DNA from: Sphingobacterium hungaricum
Lineage (GTDB): Bacteria > Bacteroidota > Bacteroidia > Sphingobacteriales > Sphingobacteriaceae
Assembly (NCBI RefSeq): GCF_015210005.1
Contig: NZ_MU158698.1
Span: 1,323,611 to 1,387,610, forward strand
DNA: 64,000 bases
Direction: 5' to 3'
The notes under the pieces were generated by a model that saw only the letters and a list, made by a program, of their open reading frames with translations, did no database searches and was not told the origin of the DNA. How positions within the stretch are numbered: position 1 is the stretch's first letter; every line of letters begins with the position of its first letter. A program made the position numbers and the translations under genes. Positions 8,977-17,752 of the stretch are shown here, piece after piece.

Positions 8977-10139
8977 TCAAAAACCGCTTATTCCCGTAAT
9001 ATCCTGGCCTGTTATCAGCAAATGAATATCATGAGTTCCTTCGTAGGTAATGACGGATTCGAGATTCATCATGTGACGCATGATCGGATAATCGCCGACA
9101 ACACCCATTGCGCCAAGGATTTGCCGCGATTCACGCGCGACATCCAAAGCCATCTTGACATTGTTTCTCTTCGCCAAGGAAATTTGTTGAGGAGTCGCTT
9201 TTCCTTCGTTTTTCAATACACCTAATCGCCAAGACAGCAACTGTGCTTTTGTAATTTCCGTTAACATTTCTGCCAATTTCTTTTGCTGAAGTTGAAAGGA
9301 AGCAATGGGTTTTCCAAATTGTTTGCGATGAGCGAATAGCTTAATGCGGTTTGGTAACAATCAATAGCTGCGCCAATAGCTCCCCATGAAATTCCATAGC
9401 GAGCAGAATTTAAGCAAGACAATGGCCCTCGCATGCTATTCACTTCTGGCAAGATATTTTCTTCCGAAATATACAGCTCATCGAAAACAAGTTCTCCCGT
9501 TCGCGACGCGCGCAATGACCATTTATGTAAAGTTTCGGGTGTGGAAAATCCGTCCATTCCCCGTTCTACCAAAACTCCTCTGACTTTTTTGGAATCGTCT
9601 CTTGCCCAAACGACAGCTACATCGCAAGTTGGCGCGTTGGTAATCCATAGCTTGGAGCCGTTTAAACGATAGCCTTTTCCATCTTTTGTTAATCGGGTTT
9701 CCATTCCGGCAGGGTCAGATCCATGATTGGGCTCGGTTAAACCAAACGACCCAACAAGTTCTCCAGACGCTAATTTCGGCAAGAACTTTCTTTTTTGTTC
9801 TTCGGAGCCAAATGCGAAAATCGGATACATCACCAACGAGGATTGCACAGATGCCGCGGAGCGAATAGCAGAATCGCCCATTTCTAATTCTTGCATAATC
9901 AATCCATAAGAAAGCTGATCTAATCCTGCTCCGCCATACGCTGATGGAATAAATGAGCCCAGCGCTCCAGCCTTTCCTAATTTTTTCATTAAATCAGGAA
10001 TTTCGGTATGCGCTTGCGCGCAATCTTCTATAGGAGGCTCCAGCTCTTTGCTGACAAAATCACGGATACTTTGTCGAATCAACAGCTGGTCAGCACTTAA
10101 TAAATCATCTATTTCATAATAATCTGTCGTGATCCTCAT
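8977..10139 (-). pseudogene. gcdH: Glutaryl-CoA dehydrogenase with a one-base frameshift
   Basis: Two overlapping reading frames together make one acyl-CoA dehydrogenase of about 387 residues, the usual GcdH length. The first frame runs from ATG 10139 through ...CYQTALSYS; the second resumes at HRKQFGKPIA and ends ...YEGTHDIHLLITGQDITG, which carries the GcdH catalytic Glu (EGTHDIH). The shift lies at 9331-9332: the codon after TCG reads only CT before CAT, so one base is missing from an expected Leu codon. There is no homopolymer there. Either the gene is broken or the assembly has an error. GcdH converts glutaryl-CoA to crotonyl-CoA in lysine breakdown, matching the divergent neighbours. 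Confidence 0.85.
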
Positions 10140-10243
10140 ATATCAAAAATTTATGATGAAAGATAAAAAATTCAAACTTTATGCTAAAAAACAAAAATAA
10201 ATTCATTATTTTTATCATAATATAGAATATTATATTCCTTAAC

Positions 10244-11773
10244 ATGATAAATAAAGAATTAAAAATATTAGGCATCAGCAAGGCCAATCTCGGCACATCA
10301 ACTGGAACCAAACAATTTGCGAAAGGCAAATTCATCACATCCTATTCACCTGTCGACGGCAAAGAAATTGCGCAAGTTCAATGTACAACAAAAAAAGAAT
10401 ATGAAAAAGTCATTGAAACAGCACAGCAAGCACAGCTTTCTTGGCGTAATATTCCTGCACCGCAGCGCGGTGAAATCGTCCGCCAGTTAGGCGACAAATT
10501 GCGCCAGCTGAAACCGACTTTAGGAAAATTGGTTTCCTATGAAATGGGCAAATCGTATCAGGAAGGAATGGGCGAAGTGCAAGAAATGATTGATATTTGT
10601 GATTTTGCCGTTGGTTTATCCCGTCAGTTATACGGAAACACGATCCACTCCGAACGTCCTGGGCACCGCATGTATGACCAATATCACCCTTTAGGAATTG
10701 TAGGAATTATTTCCGCTTTCAATTTTCCGGTTGCTGTCTGGTCTTGGAATGCGGCTTTAGCTTTAGTTTGCGGTGATGTCGTGGTTTGGAAAGCCAGTGA
10801 AAAAACGCCATTGTGCGCGATTGCTTGTCAGCAAGTTTTGGCAGAAATTTTAAAGCAAAATAAATTGCCCGAAGGAATTTCTTCCTTAATCACGGGCGAT
10901 GCGGAAGTTGGGAACTGGCTTTCGGAAGATAAACGAATTCCTCTGATATCTGCGACCGGCTCGACCCGCATGGGAAAAGAAGTCGCGGTCAAAGTTGCGC
11001 AGCGATTGGGAAAAACATTGCTCGAACTTGGCGGCAATAATGCCATTATCGTAACCGAAGAAGCGGATTTGAAAATGACGCTGATTGGCGCCGTTTTTGG
11101 AGCGGTCGGAACTGCAGGGCAACGCTGCACCAGTACGCGCCGTCTGATTGTGCACGAAAAAATCTACGAGCAAGTCAAAAAATCTTTGGTAGACGCCTAT
11201 AAGCAACTGAAAATCGGAGATCCGTTGGATTCTAAAAATCACATGGGTCCTTTGATCGATCAAGATGCTGTCGCAATGTATAGCAAAGCTGTGCAATCCA
11301 TCAAGGCAGAAGGCGGAAAAATTCTAGTGAAAGAAGAAGTTTTAAAAGGCAAAGGCTACGAAAGCTGCTGTTACGTAAGGCCAGTGATTGCCGAAGTGGA
11401 AAATCACTTCGCCATTGTTCAAGCAGAAACTTTTGCACCAATCCTATACTTGATAAAATACAAAGGCGATGTCGAAAATGCCATTGCTTTGCAAAATGAG
11501 GTTGCACAAGGACTTTCATCCGCCATCATGACAACAAATCTACGCCAAGCAGAAATCTTTCTGAGCCAGAATGGTTCGGATTGTGGCATAGCCAATGTCA
11601 ATATTGGCACTTCTGGCGCTGAAATCGGAGGCGCTTTCGGAGGCGAAAAAGAAACCGGAGGTGGCAGAGAATCCGGATCAGACGCATGGAAAGTATATAT
11701 GCGAAGACAGACCAATACCATTAACTACACAACGAGCCTTCCCTTAGCGCAAGGCATTAAATTTGACTTTTAA
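10244..11773 (+). CDS. ALDH7-type aldehyde dehydrogenase, probable aminoadipate-semialdehyde dehydrogenase
   Basis: This 509-residue cytosolic NAD-dependent dehydrogenase matches the ALDH7A1/antiquitin class along its length: IISAFNFPVAVWSWNAAL, the general-base motif LELGGNNAI, and the nucleophile motif GTAGQRCTSTRRL with catalytic Cys near residue 295. Family knowledge: ALDH7 enzymes oxidise 2-aminoadipate 6-semialdehyde (in equilibrium with piperideine-6-carboxylate) to 2-aminoadipate. The next gene, lysine 6-aminotransferase, makes exactly that aldehyde, which strongly supports the assignment. It is divergent from gcdH across a 104-bp AT-rich gap with no clear promoter match. Confidence 0.88.
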   Translation: MINKELKILGISKANLGTSTGTKQFAKGKFITSYSPVDGKEIAQVQCTTKKEYEKVIETAQQAQLSWRNIPAPQRGEIVRQLGDKLRQLKPTLGKLVSYEMGKSYQEGMGEVQEMIDICDFAVGLSRQLYGNTIHSERPGHRMYDQYHPLGIVGIISAFNFPVAVWSWNAALALVCGDVVVWKASEKTPLCAIACQQVLAEILKQNKLPEGISSLITGDAEVGNWLSEDKRIPLISATGSTRMGKEVAVKVAQRLGKTLLELGGNNAIIVTEEADLKMTLIGAVFGAVGTAGQRCTSTRRLIVHEKIYEQVKKSLVDAYKQLKIGDPLDSKNHMGPLIDQDAVAMYSKAVQSIKAEGGKILVKEEVLKGKGYESCCYVRPVIAEVENHFAIVQAETFAPILYLIKYKGDVENAIALQNEVAQGLSSAIMTTNLRQAEIFLSQNGSDCGIANVNIGTSGAEIGGAFGGEKETGGGRESGSDAWKVYMRRQTNTINYTTSLPLAQGIKFDF

Positions 11774-11777
11774 GAGA

Positions 11778-13064
11778 ATGAGAGAAACACATCAACGTTT
11801 AGCAAAGCATATCTTAGCGGATGGGCTTCCAGTAGTAATTGATTTAGAAAAATCATCGGGTTCTTATTTAGTGGACGACAATGGCGACCGCTATTTGGAT
11901 ATGTTCAGCATGTTTGCTTCATCGCCTGTAGGCTATAATCATCCATATATTTTAGAAAATCAATCGCAGTTAACAAAAGTTGCGCTCAACAAATTAGCAC
12001 TTTCCGATGTTTACGCAACAGAATTTGCTGATTTTTTAGATGTGTTTGAGCGTGTGGCTATGCCAAAAGAATTGAGCTATGCATTCTTTATTGAAGGCGG
12101 AGGATTGGCTGTAGAAAATGCATTAAAAGCGGCGTTTGATTGGAAAACACGTTTAAACATTTCCAAAGGTATCGATAAGGAGGCTGGAAAAGTTATTCAT
12201 TTTAAAGAAGCATTCCATGGAAGAACAGGCTACACATTGTCGCTGACAAATACCAAAGACCCTCGAAAATACATGTATTTTCCAAAATTCGATTGGCCGA
12301 GAATTGCAAATCCTAAATTGCATTTCCCGCTGAACGAAGAAGATATCCAAAACACGATTACGGTAGAGAAACTGGCTATTCAGCAGATTGAAGATGCATT
12401 GAATAACAATACAAACGAAATCGCCTGTATCATCTTAGAACCTATTCAAGCCGAAGGCGGCGATAATCATTTCCGGAAAGAATTTTTCCAGAAACTGAGA
12501 AGCATCTGCGATGAACATGAAATCCTATTGATTTTGGATGAAGTCCAAACCGGATTGGGTATGACCGGAAAAATGTGGGCGTATCAGCATTATGGCATTC
12601 TGCCGGATTTGATTTCGTTCGGGAAAAAATCCCAAGTATGCGGCATTTTGGCCAATAGAGCAAAGTTCGACCAAGTAGAAAAGCATGTCTTCGTAGAATC
12701 CAGCAGATTAAATTCCACCTTTGGCGGAAACCTGGTTGATATGATTCGCTTCAAGCTGATCTTAGAAATTTTCGAAAAGGAAAAACTAGTTGAAAAATCA
12801 GAAATTCTTGGCAAGTATTTGATCGAAAAATTGCTGGATTTAGCAAAAGAAAAATCCGCAATTTCCAACGTCCGAGGCTTGGGTCTGATGATCGCTTTCG
12901 ATCTGCCATCGGCAGAAGCTAGAGACAGATTCGTTCAGCAAACTTTCGAACATAAACTGCTATTTATCGGTTGTGGCGAGCGAAGCATCCGTTTCCGGCC
13001 ACATCTCACCGTCTCGAAAGACGAGCTGGATAAAGCCCTGCAAATTATTCAGGAGCTGATTTAA
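11778..13064 (+). CDS. lat: L-lysine 6-aminotransferase
   Basis: The start is placed at ATG 11778 (MRETHQRLAKHIL), 4 bp after the dehydrogenase stop; the longer ORF begins with TTG inside the upstream gene. The 428-residue class III PLP aminotransferase has the LAT-typical sequence ISFGKKSQVCG with the Schiff-base Lys near residue 285, plus IILEPIQAEGGDNHF and LDEVQTGLGMTGKMW. Family knowledge: it transfers the epsilon-amino group of lysine to 2-oxoglutarate, giving 2-aminoadipate 6-semialdehyde. It forms a two-gene operon with the ALDH7 gene and ends at a strong terminator. Confidence 0.9.
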   Translation: MRETHQRLAKHILADGLPVVIDLEKSSGSYLVDDNGDRYLDMFSMFASSPVGYNHPYILENQSQLTKVALNKLALSDVYATEFADFLDVFERVAMPKELSYAFFIEGGGLAVENALKAAFDWKTRLNISKGIDKEAGKVIHFKEAFHGRTGYTLSLTNTKDPRKYMYFPKFDWPRIANPKLHFPLNEEDIQNTITVEKLAIQQIEDALNNNTNEIACIILEPIQAEGGDNHFRKEFFQKLRSICDEHEILLILDEVQTGLGMTGKMWAYQHYGILPDLISFGKKSQVCGILANRAKFDQVEKHVFVESSRLNSTFGGNLVDMIRFKLILEIFEKEKLVEKSEILGKYLIEKLLDLAKEKSAISNVRGLGLMIAFDLPSAEARDRFVQQTFEHKLLFIGCGERSIRFRPHLTVSKDELDKALQIIQELI

Positions 13065-13069
13065 TGAGC

Positions 13070-13100
13070 AAATCCTCTTAATTTATTAAGGGGATTTTTT
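13070..13100 (+). terminator. Rho-independent terminator after lat
   Basis: The stem AAATCCTCTTAA/TTAAGGGGATTT (one G-T pair), with loop TTTA, is followed by TTT. Confidence 0.8.
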
Positions 13101-13156
13101 ATGTTGGCGCTTCGCAATAATTTGCTGAATATTCCAGAAGCTATTTTCATTTTTTG

Positions 13157-13164
13157 TAACTTCG
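13157..13164 (+). promoter_or_regulatory. Possible -7 box for mutL
   Basis: TAACTTCG lies 8 nt before the preferred mutL ATG and is a one-base variant of TAnnTTTG. No -33 TTG at the right distance is seen. If used, the mRNA would be nearly leaderless. Confidence 0.3.
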
Positions 13165-13172
13165 TTGCAAAT

Positions 13173-15035
13173 ATGTCCGATATTATTCAATTACTTCCAG
13201 ATGCTGTAGCCAATCAAATTGCTGCAGGTGAAGTGGTACAGAGACCTGCTTCTGCAGTAAAAGAACTGGTCGAAAATGCCATTGATGCCGGAGCTGACAA
13301 AATCAATCTGATTGTCCGCGATGCAGGCAAAACATTAATTCAAGTGATTGATAATGGGAGTGGTATGAGCGTCACCGACGCGCGCCTGTGTTTCGAAAGG
13401 CATGCAACTTCTAAAATTCGAAAAGCTGAAGATTTATTCGCTATCCAAACCATGGGATTTCGTGGAGAAGCTATGGCATCCATTGCGGCGATTGCGCATG
13501 TTGAATTAAAAACAAAGCGCGCAGAAGACGAATTGGGAACCATTGTTGAAATCGAGGGTTCAAGAATTATTGATCAGCATCCAGAAGCATTGCCGAATGG
13601 CACAAGCATTTCTGTAAAAAATCTATTTTATAACATTCCGGCAAGAAGGAATTTCCTAAAAAGCAATTCTGTCGAAATGCGTCACATCATCGACGAATTT
13701 CAGCGCATCGCGTTGGCAAACCCAGAATTGTTCTTCACCTTGCATAGCGATGGAAATGAAATATTTCATCTTCCGAAAGAAACGTTAAAACAGCGAATCG
13801 TCCATTTATTTGGAAATAACTATAACCAGAAATTAGTTCCTGTCGAAGAAGACACCACGATTATATCCATTAACGGTTTTATTGGAAAGCCTGAGTTTGC
13901 GAAAAAAACCCGAGGCGAACAGTTCTTTTTTGTCAACAAACGCTTTGTCAAAGATCCATACCTGCATCATGCAGTAATGAATGCCTACGAAGATTTGTTG
14001 CCTGCGGATTCATTTCCGTTATATGTACTGTTCATTGATATTGATCCTTCGAAGATTGACATCAATGTGCATCCAACAAAAACTGAAATCAAATACGAAG
14101 ACGAAAAATCCATTTATGCGATTCTGCGCTCGACATTAAAGCGCTCATTGGGTAAATATAATATCGCTCCTTCGCTGGATTTTAACCAGGAAACAAGTTT
14201 CAATGGATTTATCACCCAAAAACCTTTAGATGAAATAAAGGTTCCGGCAATCGAATTCAACCCGAATTTCAATCCATTTGATACAGAGAAAGAACCCAAA
14301 TCGTCGGGATTATCGTCCTATTCATCTGTTTTAGAAAAAAAATCGGGTATTCCACAAAATTGGGACACCTTATACCAGATTACTGAAAAAGAGCATGCAG
14401 AGCAATTGCCATTGCATCAATCTCATGACGATGATTTCTCTCAGAAAGAAGTTGCCGTAGTTAGCAAACAGCACCAGTTTTTTCAGCTGCACAAACTGTA
14501 CATTGCTACGCAAATACATTCTGGGTTAATTTTAATCGACCAGCAAGCTGCGCACGAACGTATTTTATTCGAACAATTCAGAGAACATCTTCACACAAAT
14601 CAGGGATTGAGCCAGCAAAGCTTATTTCCTCAGACGATTGATTTAAGTGTGAGCGATTTTAACATTGTCGAAGAACTGCTACCCGATTTGCAATCCTTAG
14701 GATTTCAATTGCGCCCTTTCGGCAAAACTACTTATATTGTTGACGGAATTCCGGCAGATTTAGGCAATGTCAATGAGAAATTGATTATTGAGCAGGTTTT
14801 GGAAGATTATAAGAATTATGATTCGGCTGTAAAACTGAACAAACGAGAGAGCTTAGCGAAAAGTCTAGCGAAAAATGCAGCGATTAAAGCCGGTACTTCG
14901 TTAGATCAAGATGCGATGGTCGAATTGTTTGACCGGCTTTTCGCATGCGAGCTTCCTAATATTTCCTTACAGGGAAAGCCTGTCTTGATTACGATTACGC
15001 TGCAAGAATTCGCAGAAAAATTTAACAAACTATAA
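13173..15035 (+). CDS. mutL: DNA mismatch repair protein MutL
   Basis: The start is placed at ATG 13173 (MSDIIQLLPDAVANQIAAGEV) because the family begins here; an upstream in-frame ATG (13101) falls in the lat terminator. The protein is 620 residues. The GHKL ATPase motifs are ENAIDAG, DNGSGM, RHATSKI and TMGFRGEAMASI. The C-terminal dimerisation domain has DQQAAHERILFE in place of the nuclease motif DQHA(X)2E(X)4E, and SLQGKP where nicking MutLs have CPHGRP, so metal-binding residues appear lost. MutL couples mismatch recognition by MutS to strand removal. It heads a mutL-rhomboid-rhomboid-EEP cluster. Confidence 0.95.
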   Translation: MSDIIQLLPDAVANQIAAGEVVQRPASAVKELVENAIDAGADKINLIVRDAGKTLIQVIDNGSGMSVTDARLCFERHATSKIRKAEDLFAIQTMGFRGEAMASIAAIAHVELKTKRAEDELGTIVEIEGSRIIDQHPEALPNGTSISVKNLFYNIPARRNFLKSNSVEMRHIIDEFQRIALANPELFFTLHSDGNEIFHLPKETLKQRIVHLFGNNYNQKLVPVEEDTTIISINGFIGKPEFAKKTRGEQFFFVNKRFVKDPYLHHAVMNAYEDLLPADSFPLYVLFIDIDPSKIDINVHPTKTEIKYEDEKSIYAILRSTLKRSLGKYNIAPSLDFNQETSFNGFITQKPLDEIKVPAIEFNPNFNPFDTEKEPKSSGLSSYSSVLEKKSGIPQNWDTLYQITEKEHAEQLPLHQSHDDDFSQKEVAVVSKQHQFFQLHKLYIATQIHSGLILIDQQAAHERILFEQFREHLHTNQGLSQQSLFPQTIDLSVSDFNIVEELLPDLQSLGFQLRPFGKTTYIVDGIPADLGNVNEKLIIEQVLEDYKNYDSAVKLNKRESLAKSLAKNAAIKAGTSLDQDAMVELFDRLFACELPNISLQGKPVLITITLQEFAEKFNKL

Positions 15036-15045
15036 AATACTCTTT

Positions 15046-15762
15046 ATGAATAATATGTTGTCGAATCTTACGCCAGTTGCAAAAAACTTATTAATAATCA
15101 ATATAGTTTGTTTTATTGGCAGTATGATTTTCAAAGATGCCACAATGTTATTTGGCGTCTTCTATCCTGATTCTCCATTCTTCCAAATATGGCAACCCAT
15201 CACGTATATGTTTATGCATGGCGGATTGGGTCATATCTTTTTCAATATGTTTGCTTTAGTGATGTTCGGGCCAGTCATCGAGCAGATATTAGGCTCTAAG
15301 AGATTTCTGAATTATTACCTAATCTGTGGCTTGGGGGCTTTGGTCTTGCAATATGGTGTTCAAGCGATTGAGGTTTATAATATTGCTGGAACAGTAAGAG
15401 CGCATTCATTGATTAGTTTTGACATGTTTAACAATTCGATATCAGGAACAGCAGGCCTTAGCCAGGCTGATTTTAACACATTAGCTTCAATTTATGCCAC
15501 ACCTATGGTCGGCGCCTCAGGAGCGATTTATGGATTGCTATTGGCCTTTGGATATTTCTTCCCGAATCGGGAACTGATGTTGATTTTTGTTCCGGTTCCG
15601 GTGAAAGCTAAATATTTTATTCCTATTTTAATCGTTATAGAATTGGTATTGGCATTTACGCAGAGCGGCAGTTCAATTGCGCATTTAGCACATGTTGGCG
15701 GCGCATTATTTGGTTATCTGTTAATTAAAGCTTGGGGAATTAAACGACCGAATTTTTATTAA
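15046..15762 (+). CDS. Rhomboid-family intramembrane serine protease
   Basis: This 238-residue integral membrane protein has about six helices. The rhomboid landmarks are all present: HGGLGHIFFNMFALVMFG in TM2, the nucleophile motif GASGAIYG (Ser158), and AHVGGALFGYL (catalytic His216). It follows mutL by 10 bp and is followed 4 bp later by a second rhomboid-like gene. Family knowledge: rhomboids cut transmembrane substrates within the membrane; the substrate here is unknown. Confidence 0.92.
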   Translation: MNNMLSNLTPVAKNLLIINIVCFIGSMIFKDATMLFGVFYPDSPFFQIWQPITYMFMHGGLGHIFFNMFALVMFGPVIEQILGSKRFLNYYLICGLGALVLQYGVQAIEVYNIAGTVRAHSLISFDMFNNSISGTAGLSQADFNTLASIYATPMVGASGAIYGLLLAFGYFFPNRELMLIFVPVPVKAKYFIPILIVIELVLAFTQSGSSIAHLAHVGGALFGYLLIKAWGIKRPNFY

Positions 15763-15766
15763 GTTT

Positions 15767-16633
15767 ATGAGGAGCACGTACGCGATAAAAGATTTTTGGA
15801 AAGAAACCTATAAAACGGATTCCCCGATTCCTTTTATTATTACCGCTCAAGTAGTCGTATTCTTAGTCGTTCATCTCTTCAAACTGTTATCGGATACGGA
15901 GAATATGTCCACATCCGTTTATGCTTGGGTATTTGAACAGGGGAGTTTACCCAATTCTTTTGCTCATTTTATTAAACAGCCTTGGTCAATCCTGACGTAT
16001 TCATTCCTATACGCAAATATTTTCAATCTATTATTTGACTGTTTGTGGCTCTATTTTATTGGAAATACCTTTCTTAATTTATTAAACAGAAGACAATTTC
16101 TGACCGTTTACTGTGGAGGAGCTTTATTGGGTGGCGCTCTATATCTGCTTTTTAATGAATTTCCTGTATTCTCGAGCAATTCGCCCTATCTGAATACATC
16201 GTCGATGGCCTTGGGCGCTTTGATCATGAGCACGACAACCTTGGTTCCAAGGAGCGAACTGCGCTTGTTTTTATTCGGGAATGTAAAATTATATGTCTTA
16301 GCAGCTATCTTTTTAATCCTGCAGTTCGGTTACTTTTTTCTCAATGATAAAACTGCCGCGATTAGTTATTCGCTTGTCATTTTAACAGGGTACCTATTTA
16401 TGCAAGCATTGAAAAATGGAAAAGACTGGAGCCTTGTATTTAAGAAAAGACAAAAAAGAAAACTGAAAGTCGTACATCATGCGGCTAAGCGATACGCATC
16501 CACAAACAAACAAAATGAATTATCTAATCAGGAAGTGATTGATGGAATTTTAGATAAAATTTCAGCAGATGGGTATGAAAGTTTAACTTCGCAGGAAAAG
16601 GAGACTCTTTTTAAAGCAAGTAAAGAAGATTAG
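15767..16633 (+). CDS. Rhomboid-like protein lacking catalytic residues
   Basis: This 288-residue membrane protein has the rhomboid topology and partial motifs (FIKQPWSILTYSFLYANIFNLLFD in the TM2 region, WLYFIGNTFLNL). At the position of the GxSG nucleophile it reads NTSSMALGAL, and the last helix lacks the AHxGG histidine. It is therefore predicted to be a proteolytically inactive rhomboid relative. A cytosolic basic tail (KKRQKRKLK) and a roughly 50-residue soluble C-terminus follow. It sits in one transcription unit with the active rhomboid, and a regulatory or substrate-binding partnership is possible but inferred. Confidence 0.8.
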   Translation: MRSTYAIKDFWKETYKTDSPIPFIITAQVVVFLVVHLFKLLSDTENMSTSVYAWVFEQGSLPNSFAHFIKQPWSILTYSFLYANIFNLLFDCLWLYFIGNTFLNLLNRRQFLTVYCGGALLGGALYLLFNEFPVFSSNSPYLNTSSMALGALIMSTTTLVPRSELRLFLFGNVKLYVLAAIFLILQFGYFFLNDKTAAISYSLVILTGYLFMQALKNGKDWSLVFKKRQKRKLKVVHHAAKRYASTNKQNELSNQEVIDGILDKISADGYESLTSQEKETLFKASKED

Positions 16634-16636
16634 TTA

Positions 16637-17752
16637 ATGACAAAAAAGTCCATTTTCAGGAAAAATTTAGGATTCTTCAGTAAAACGATATTTATTGTAA
16701 ATGTCTTTGCTATTCTTGCTTTATTGCTGAGCTATTCCGCCGCATACATTAATCCCAAGTCTTTTTGGCCAATTGCTTTTTTTGGTTTGGGCTACCTGCC
16801 CATTCTGCTTATCAATGTTGGATTTGTGATTTATTGGGTATTAAGAAAACCAAAATTAGCGCTCTTTAGCTTGATTCCGATTCTTTTCGGATGGAATTTG
16901 ATGACCAAACACATTAACTTTAATGGATCCGATTCCGCAGACTCAACGGCTGATGTGCGCGTCATGAGTTTTAATGTGCATCTATTTAAGCCAGCAAAGC
17001 ATGTGGAAGCCAATGTAAAATCTGAAACGATCGACTTAATCAACGAAGTCAATCCGGATGTAATCTGTTTTCAGGAATTTTACAGCAGGATAAAAGGTTC
17101 CAAAAAATTCACCGATGAACTGCTTGCTAAGAGCGAACTCAAGCATGTCTATTTTGCACCAGCGGTCGAAAATAGCCATGAAGGTTATGGCCAGGCCATT
17201 TTTTCAAAATATCCGATTATCAATTCGGGCATGATCAAGAAAAATGAATTTGGCATCAATCGGATAATTTATGCGGATGTGCTGAAAGACAAAGACACCA
17301 TTCGCGTTTACAATGTCCATCTGCGTTCATTTGCCCTGCAGAATGAAGACAAGGAATTTATTCAAAACCCTTCGAACAGCACAGAATCCGACAAAAAAAT
17401 ATCAACGCGTTTGGGGTTGAAGATTAAGGAAGCTTTTACATTGCGAAGCAACCAAGCCGAATCTTTGCGAGAACACATCAAAGAAACCACACATCCTTCG
17501 GTTGTAATGGGCGATTTTAATGATACGCCAATGTCGTATAGCGTAAATCTAATCGGTAAAAATATGCTAAATGCTTTTCAGGAAAAAGGAAATGGCTGGG
17601 GAGTGACGCATTATGAAATGTTGCCTTTGTTTCAGATTGATTATATCTTGTGCTCGCCACAGTTTGCTGTAAACGATTACCACATTGTCAAGAAAAAATT
17701 ATCGGATCATTACCCTATTTGGGCTGACTTATCCTTCAAAAATCAGGATTGA
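16637..17752 (+). CDS. Membrane-anchored endonuclease/exonuclease/phosphatase-family protein
   Basis: The protein is 371 residues. Three hydrophobic segments fill the first 95 residues, followed by an EEP fold: VMSFNVHLFKP, ICFQEFYSRI (metal Glu), VYNVHLRS, VMGDFNDTP and LSDHYPIWADL (catalytic His/Asp). Family members hydrolyse phosphodiesters or phosphomonoesters of nucleic acids, lipids or sugars; the substrate cannot be told. It starts 3 bp after the inactive rhomboid gene, and its last 10 bp overlap the convergent S41 protease gene. Confidence 0.88.
   Translation: MTKKSIFRKNLGFFSKTIFIVNVFAILALLLSYSAAYINPKSFWPIAFFGLGYLPILLINVGFVIYWVLRKPKLALFSLIPILFGWNLMTKHINFNGSDSADSTADVRVMSFNVHLFKPAKHVEANVKSETIDLINEVNPDVICFQEFYSRIKGSKKFTDELLAKSELKHVYFAPAVENSHEGYGQAIFSKYPIINSGMIKKNEFGINRIIYADVLKDKDTIRVYNVHLRSFALQNEDKEFIQNPSNSTESDKKISTRLGLKIKEAFTLRSNQAESLREHIKETTHPSVVMGDFNDTPMSYSVNLIGKNMLNAFQEKGNGWGVTHYEMLPLFQIDYILCSPQFAVNDYHIVKKKLSDHYPIWADLSFKNQD

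Noticed and set aside
9331..9360. Programmed frameshift in gcdH
   Set aside because: There is no slippery heptamer, no stimulatory hairpin and no family precedent; a plain one-base deletion explains the data.
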